Source: Rhexocercosporidium sp. MPI-PUGE-AT-0058
Lineage: Eukaryota > Ascomycota > Leotiomycetes > Helotiales
Reading direction: 5' to 3'
Length of the DNA: 64,000 bases
NCBI GenBank assembly: GCA_020746875.1
Contig: JAGTJL010000003.1
Location: 1,116,001-1,180,000 of the forward strand
Shown here: positions 58,905 to 64,000 of the stretch, piece by piece
How positions within the stretch are numbered: position 1 is the stretch's first letter
Layout: each line of letters begins with the position of its first letter
Notes under the pieces: generated by a model
What the model was told of the DNA's origin: nothing
Databases searched by the model: none
What the model saw: the letters and a program-made list of their open reading frames with translations, nothing else
Program-made: the position numbers and the translations under genes

Positions 58905-59412
58905 GGCGGGGTGGATGGGGAATGTGGAGAGCTGCCCTGGATATATTTTTGGGAGGAGGTGTGAGGGACGCGCTAGCTTTGGACAGGGGGAGCTGTGTGG
59001 GGATTGCTCGTGAGGACTTCATATCGTTCTTGCCTCTCTTCATCAAGGCGATTGAGATAAAATTTAATCGTCAAAAGTCATACAGCACAATTGTGGTGAT
59101 ACATCTCAAATCTCGAAAAAATGTGAATTCTGTCATATGCAATATAATAGGAGAGTCAACTTTTAAGTGAAAATTCCGATCAGATTTCATCGTCGTTCAA
59201 AGTTTGAACCGATCATCATGAGCAGCTATCATACATTATAACTACACAATATCCGGACTCGTTTAGACATTAAATCCATCTTGACATCCTACATAAAGGA
59301 AAATGCAACCTCGAAAGAGTGTCAATGGGTATAATGAAAATCCAATCCCAATCCTTTGAACTCCACAAAACATAAGTAACAAAAGAGAAGGGGTCTGTCT
59401 AGTTGACATAAT
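58905..59412. other. intergenic spacer, AT-rich
   Basis: Upstream of dynactin p62 and downstream of the DUF8004 gene. AT-rich at 59050-59400. No gene or repeat seen. Confidence 0.4.
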
Positions 59413-61954
59413 CTAGGCATGGAGAAATCCAATCAACTCCTCATTAGCAAGGCCGAGTTTGTTCTCTTCCCACTCAACCTTCACCTCGGTAGTGACCTTC
59501 ATAAAATCCTGCTCGTTCTTCTTAACCTGCAGTGGGTCTGGCTGCAGGAGATCTTCGTCATACACGCTTTCCGAGTAAACACTACTAGATACTCTAGTCA
59601 AGCCAAGAGCACTCATAGGTCGATCGAGAAAGTTCTTGATGGACTTCTTAGAAGCCTCGATACTAGCGTCAGAGCCTCTTCGGCTGTTGGAAACACTTGT
59701 CGTAGGACTGTCAACGCCGCCGAAGGAAGTGTTCGACCATCTCGACGAGAGATCTTCCAATGATGAGGCGTTGGATGACGTAGAATTCTTCCGTGTCGAG
59801 TCTTCTGGACTTGTGGTGGCAGGGCGAGTGCTGATACACACGTTATTTGTTCCGTTGCCGTAGCCGTGGACGAGGATCTCGTGGTAGGATGCGCGTTGTG
59901 GTTTGGGATGGCGAAGTTCTGGCATATTTCCAAGTGTGCTGAGCGCCCTTCTGACTGTGCCTTTCTTTGGTGTCGGGGCGGGTGTTGAGGCTTCACTTTT
60001 GACTCGAGCGTGGGTGATGGCGAAGTAGTCGATGTCAGGCTTGAGCTCAGATGGGGAAACAACCTCGCTATCTGACGAAGTCTGAGATGTTGCAGCTTTG
60101 AAGTCGATCTTCATCTGGTCTGTTTGCGTTCGTAGAAGAGCCTCATAAGGTCTCTCTTTCCATGGCGGACATCCAGCAGTAATCACGCAGACGTTATACG
60201 GCACGTTATGAGTGTCGCGGACTTCATCTGGAGCCACCGTCGCTGAAAGAAGCGTCTGCAGGATGGAATAGACGAGAATCCATCGGACTTTGCGAGCGTC
60301 TGTCTGCGACAACTTTTCGTTCCTCTCTTTAGTGGGAGAGAAGACACAGTCCTTCTCGAATCCTCTGTATGCTCTGACAAGTGTTGATTCGAGAAGCGTT
60401 TGGTCTTGTCCATTGGTGGCTTTGACGAGGTGTGAGAGTGTAACCAGTCGTGGATCTGGCTTCATCTTATCGGCTTTGAAGATGAAGCTCAGTCGCCTAT
60501 TCGCGGGAGGTGTTGAGTTGTCTTCGGTCTCTGGAAGGAGTGGAAATGGGTGTTCCAGTGGCTGATATTTATGACGTTGGTCAAAAGCTTGCACGTTCTG
60601 CAGAACACAAGCTCCACCAGCATGGGCCAGCGGGAGAGACTCGCTCGCCGTGCGAGACACATCTACGAGGTATTCATATAATTTTTGAAATTCCGAGCAC
60701 ATCTGAGCATATATGTTCTTCGGGAAGGCGGCTCGTCCAGCTTCGCACGCTGGTGGGTAGTAGCCGAACTTCGCAACGTAGTATGATTGTAGGAAGGATC
60801 GGAACTTGTCGAGGTGGGCTCTAGCTGCGGAGGAAAGACCGAGATGTGAATCAGACAAGTCGTCTGAGAGGAAGGAACTGAGTCGCTCTCCACACTGGTC
60901 CAACCTCATGTCCATCTCAAATCTTGATCGTGTCACGAGTGCCCGTGTGGTTCTGGTGGTGTACTTGGTCAAGTCAGTAAGTCTGTTTTCAAAGAAGAAT
61001 TACATGCCAAAATACCTCAAATCCAGGACTAGAGATCAGTCTCTCATTCATGCCAGTGCAGTGTGCAAATGCATCAATCCACAAATCACGAAATCGGAAG
61101 TGCTCTGCGAAGTAGAGAACTCCCAGTGCATGATCTGGGGCGTTTCTCATATCTGCATATCCTTCTTCGTCCATGTAGTCGATGATACCCTGAACATTGT
61201 CCTCGCCCACGGATCTGAACTCGTTCATACTATTCAAGAGTCCTACAAGAGCACCACCAAGGTGAACTCCGACGAGAGACTTTCCGAATATCCAGGCGAA
61301 GAAGTTCCTTGTGGCTGTGTGATACAGAAATGCTTCTCCTCGGTCGACATTAGGAGGCGCTGGAATGTAGAGTTCGTATACTTTATGTTTGGATTGGCCG
61401 AAGTAGCTGTCATCGCTACTCCATTGTGAGGATGGTGACCCTCCCGAACTGCCAGCCAAGAATCGGTCAAGAAGTGGACGGCAACTCGTTTGTAGGAGGG
61501 CGTCCATGGGAATCTTAAATGCTGGTCCTCTTCTGGATTGACCTCGCTCATATAAATGTACGAGGCAATTGCCATCGTGATACCATAATTCAGGATCCTG
61601 CAATGAATGTTAGCTGGAACTTCAATATCTCATGCACTCATATCGGCTTACTCTTCTAAGACCATCCCAATCTACTGACCGCCTTGCAGCCCCGTCCCAT
61701 TTCCTTACGCTCATTTCGATCACTGGCTGTCCAAACGTTGGATTGCAAGATGAAAGTCGTGCTGGATTTCTTGCGGGTCGTTTTGGTTTCCAGCCCAGCG
61801 GTCTGTCCGAAATTCCCTTATATAAAGAAACTTCCTTGGAGTACGCGGAAGTTGATCTCACTATGCCCTTGGTCGATGTTCGCAGTGAGCTTGTTCTTGA
61901 AGGTGGTGTTGGTTTGCCAGCCATTGACATGGCTAAAGACATGCTGATGTTCAT
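59413..61954 (-). CDS. DUF8004-type fungal protein, about 811 aa
   Basis: Three exons on the minus strand: 61954-61652, 61597-61016 and 60963-59413, giving 811 aa. Exon 1 ends in the conserved SVRKWDGAARRSVDWDGLRR and continues in exon 2 as DPELWYHDGNCLVHLYERGQSRRGPAFKIP, typical of the family, in which a small BTB-like front is suspected. Exon 3 holds the conserved block YTTRTTRALVTRSRFEMDMRLD, then FGYYPP and later WILVYSILQTLLSAT and PWKERPYEALL. The C-terminal 200 residues are Ser/Thr-rich and poorly conserved in character. Both intron joints are in phase; intron 2 uses a CAAG acceptor. No reaction is known for this ascomycete family. The start is the first ATG in frame, and an upstream exon cannot be excluded. 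Confidence 0.75.
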
Positions 61955-64000
61955 ATTCGTCACTGGACTTTCTTTTGCACGCACAGCGGTGCGACGTCAA
62001 GGCGAGCTGCCAGTTGTAGATCAGGGCGGCTCTAGTGGATAAGGGATCGACTTCAACAATAAAGCTTCTTCCCAGTAAGTGTCAATCGAATCAGATGGGC
62101 CAGATAATGGTGAGGCTCAGAATGAGGTTAAAATACCCGATCGATCAGGACGAAGACAAAGTGGAAGAAAGAAAATCTTGTAAGTGAGGGGATTCGAATT
62201 CGTTATAATAGCATGCATGTACATGTCTCAGCTCGGCTGCGGTGCGTGGCGGTCTTCCTCTGGACAAGACCTTTTGCACCTAAAAGTATCGATAGCGGCA
62301 ACTCGTGCTGGGGTTGGTGCAGCCAAATGCATGAGAAGAGCTTTCGTGAACACGTTGGCTGCAGTCAGAATTTGGAACTGCAGGGCTCTGGTGGTGACCT
62401 TTCCGGAGACGTGGTGGTGGCTTGAGGAGCTGAAAAGCAGCGGTACCTCCAGAACGACCCCGCCTACAGCCCCAACTCATTGCTTGGCCAGCTCCGGCCT
62501 CACGCCTATCCGATTCTGATTGATGATTTAAACTCATAGAGAACGCTACTTTTGCTCACTGTCCTCAATTCGATCACCAGCTGACGGGTCCAGGTCTCCT
62601 TTCGGTGCAGCAGAGAGCGGTTGCGGAAATCGATAGATATTTTGCCTATCTGGTAAGGGTTCAATTAATTGCTGGTCTGGACTTCTCACATAGTCTTGTT
62701 AGCTGGCTTCTTTTCCTCGGGGACGTGGTGAGACATTCGGAAAATTGATTGGAACAAGAACCAGGTACGCGACATATCAGGCCGCATCACGATCAACCTG
62801 CAAGGTGTCAGGTCGAGTTAGTGGCACCTCTCACAGAGCTCGAAAGCTCAAGTGAAGAACCTTCAAGCCGGCACTGACCTCCTGGTGCGGCCTCAGAAGT
62901 TTCTTTTCCCCCACATGTTTCTGTGGAAGAGGGACGAGACTTGTCGAGTGTCTCGCCTGTCAGTGATCTGATACTGTATGATGGAGGCTGGACTCGGTTG
63001 ATGTGCGCCAGGATCAAGGATCTCATGCGCATGGCTTGAAGATCCTCACATCATTGGATGTCCTGATGTCAATCATTGAATCTAAACCTAATACAGAGTA
63101 TTGGCGATGCCCGATCCGGGCAGAACCTCACGGCTGCTATCTCGACCGACCACTCTTCCAGCAACCATCACAGAAGGCTAGGTTGATTCTAGAGCCCAGC
63201 CAGACGCCGACCACGTCTACGCAAGCCACGAAAAAGTATGTGATATAACCCTCCAGAGACGTCTTTAATGGTCGACCGGTCCAGAAGTTTTCTGGAAACC
63301 TTGAGGTATCATTCCAGCTCTCCCCTATCCTCGAGATTCCATTTGCTGGGAAGCTATACTTCAAGCGAAATGGGCTAAACAACTACGAAGGGGGAACAGA
63401 ACATTGCGTCGCCTAGGCCAGGACAAGCTCCAGCGTGAGGCCATCCAATACCGAGTGACGCTGTGCTGATCGAAATCAAGTTCCCGAGCCGCATATTATC
63501 GACAGCCTATTCATCGATGAGGTGCTTTCTTTCGGTTAGCCAAGTGCTTTTCAGTGATAGCGATCAGAGGTTTTTTTGGTATATGTCATCACCAGCATTG
63601 TTGGAGCAGTCTGCGGGCAGGATCGACACTGCACGGCCGGGAGGTGTGTCTACCGAGAACATCTACACCCTAAAGTAGATACAGGAGTAGTTGGATCTGA
63701 GAAAACGACCCGATCGGAGCCTGTCATAGAGAACTTGGGGTTTTGATTGGGCCCTGGGAGTCTTGATAGCGGGGGTTCTCGTCATTGGCTTCCTGATGCA
63801 CCGCGCGGGAGAGAGATAGCTCGTCCCTTGACGATAACCTTATTCTCTTTTTGACCTTTGAGAACATGTCGTTTTCATTTAGCCTCACGCCCAGAGATAG
63901 TCGCCATTGCTGTACGGAGTAGTTTTTGTCGTTGAGCAAGCCACTAATGTGGGGTAAATTCTGATGTCATTATGACTGCCCTAAGACCACAGACAAGACC
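61955..64000. other. 2-kb region without supported genes
   Basis: Upstream of the DUF8004 gene, and I see no gene. A lone B-box-like AATTCGAATCC lies at about 62191-62201 on the minus strand, without a matching A-box. Confidence 0.4.

Overview
This window is nuclear DNA of a filamentous ascomycete (Pezizomycotina). Most genes carry short introns of about 45-120 nt with GT..AG borders and CTAAC/CTGAC-like branch points. The gene families are typical of that group: Zn2Cys6 regulator, WSC protein, HET and NACHT proteins, DUF3431, DUF7704 and DUF8004 proteins, and dynactin p62. An RGS-LOV photoreceptor of the type known from Botrytis suggests Leotiomycetes, but that placement is inference. Exon structures were rebuilt by hand from splice signals; each stated total is an exact multiple of three.

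Layout. 1-12.5 kb: the 3' part of a secreted or cell-wall WSC protein, a tiny three-exon dehydrin-like hydrophilin, an 818-aa Zn2Cys6 regulator, and a family III CoA-transferase with two GC-AG introns. 12.5-18.5 kb: a gene-poor stretch with a degenerate dispersed repeat (core TTTGTTGCA) and decayed reading frames. 18.5-30 kb: a DUF3431 membrane protein, a 3.6-kb gene-free interval with satellites and TACAGTA palindromes, the RGS-LOV photoreceptor, and a secreted GH32 beta-fructosidase. 30-40 kb: conserved housekeeping genes, namely the APC/C activator Cdh1, glycerophosphocholine acyltransferase Gpc1 and cohesin SMC1, with Gpc1 and SMC1 divergent.

40.4-51 kb is accessory. A 1.4-kb Tc1/mariner element carries a nonsense mutation near the transposase C-terminus. 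Next come a NACHT NLR-like gene and, head to head with it over a 376-bp shared promoter, a HET-domain gene broken by a stop codon and a frameshift. A probable ankyrin relic follows, then three same-strand tRNA-like units, each with an A-box, a B-box and a T-run terminator. 51-62 kb returns to ordinary genes: a DUF7704 membrane protein, an F-box/WD40 protein, ribosomal protein eS7, dynactin p62 and a DUF8004 protein. The last 2 kb hold no gene I can support.

Functionally the window mixes cell-cycle and chromosome genes (Cdh1, SMC1, possibly the F-box protein), membrane lipid metabolism (Gpc1), transport (dynactin p62), environmental sensing (RGS-LOV, WSC), nutrition (GH32) and an allorecognition or cell-death locus (NLR and HET) beside a transposon. 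No bacterial-style operons, CRISPR arrays or rRNA genes were seen.
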